DNA of 64,000 nt from Ceratopteris richardii (Eukaryota > Streptophyta > Polypodiopsida > Polypodiales > Pteridaceae), in assembly GCA_020310875.1 (NCBI GenBank), contig CM035407.1:89910632-89974631 (forward strand). The letters are read 5' to 3'. The translations under genes were made by a program, and so were the position numbers. Below are positions 63,679-64,000 of the stretch, piece by piece. Below the pieces are notes generated by a model. It searched no databases, was not told the origin of the DNA, and saw only the letters and a list, made by a program, of their open reading frames with translations. Numbering within the stretch: position 1 is the first letter of the stretch; every line of letters starts with the position of its first letter.

Positions 63679-63752
63679 AGGCAAAGTGTGTTGTCTTTTG
63701 CTACAACAATATTTCCACGATGTTTTTTAACCAAAGACAATACACTCTGCCC
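63679..63752. repeat. Imperfect hairpin (GGCAAAGTGTGTTGTCTTT arms)
   Basis: The arm 63,679-63,699 pairs with 63,729-63,752 at about 18 of 21 positions around a 30-base loop. It resembles the short inverted modules in subterminal regions of plant CACTA elements, or could be a MITE remnant. Confidence 0.5.
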
Positions 63753-63761
63753 AAAAAAAAA

Positions 63762-64000
63762 GTCTAACTCCTTTTTTAAAGAATTTCCCTCATGCTAAGT
63801 TACCAATTCCATGAAAAGCAATTGAAACCACATTAGAGAAGATCTTTGAGGGTGAGCCAGATGGCCTTGTAGTGTATAGAAATCATCCACCTAGTCTACT
63901 CAAAGAATTTTCTTGAAATCAATGAAATAGTCACAAGGATCCCCATGAACTTCATAAGAATCCCTCAAGCATTTGGCAAGTTGATGAGGTTGTAGCCTTG
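63762..64000 (-). mobile_element. Gag-like decayed sequence at the window end
   Basis: It matches 21,783-22,021 in the same orientation (roughly 85-90%). Minus-strand text such as LRDSYEVHGDPCDYFIDFKK looks like a decayed gypsy gag. It continues past the window. Confidence 0.5.

Overview
This window is eukaryotic, almost certainly nuclear DNA of a land plant with a large, transposon-rich genome. It carries nested Ty1/copia and Ty3/gypsy elements with plant-type tRNA-iMet primer sites, a chromovirus with a chromodomain, one spliced host gene, long TA/GA/CA microsatellites and very low gene density. A fern or other non-seed plant is my guess; the sequence does not prove it.

The only host gene that looks whole is at 57,048-58,155 (+): three exons encoding a 228-residue single-domain DJ-1/PfpI protein closest to isonitrile (isocyanide) hydratases. 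Its locus has been copied repeatedly. There is a 5'-truncated copy on the minus strand (23,307-24,160), an exon-1-plus-promoter copy on the minus strand (59,403-60,330), an upstream-only copy (48,131-49,085), and copies of its 3' flank (about 926-1,001, 19,388-19,775, 22,918-23,306, 58,156-58,504).

Large-scale layout: 1-11,146 is mirrored by 15,457-20,843, and 22,918-34,520 is mirrored by 38,300-58,504. The two spacers (about 11,232-15,456 and 34,521-38,300) are homologous to each other in the same orientation. The simplest reading is an ancestral segment L - Copia-1(-) - spacer - Copia-2(+) - R - DJ-1 gene that was duplicated head to tail, after which about 19 kb (15,457-34,520) was inverted. 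Later insertions decorate individual arms: a chromovirus at 2,153-9,052 with target-site duplication (the empty site is still visible at 17,545), a 1.7 kb insert in the DJ-1 pseudogene promoter, a 2.2 kb piece at 42,059-44,268, and Gypsy-2 sequence at 50,546-54,718.

Region by region: 1-12,408 outer flank, Copia-1 copy A (minus) and the nested chromovirus; 12,409-15,456 repeat X and the Copia-2 5' part; 15,457-20,843 Copia-1 copy B and outer flank; 20,844-22,917 decayed gag-like DNA; 22,918-35,697 the inverted R arm and Copia-1 copy D; 35,698-42,058 repeat X, Copia-2 and a family-3 LTR; 42,059-55,636 insertions, a further tandem duplication and Gypsy-2; 55,637-60,330 the DJ-1 gene and its partial copies; 60,331-64,000 another X copy, a long CA microsatellite, a possible CACTA transposon end and gag-like sequence.

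The most novel-looking items are repeat X, which carries an antisense 5S-rRNA-derived module, the pol III-type A and B boxes inside the chromovirus LTR, and the duplication-plus-inversion architecture around an isonitrile-hydratase-like gene. All LTR elements here appear broken. Identities and counts were read by eye.
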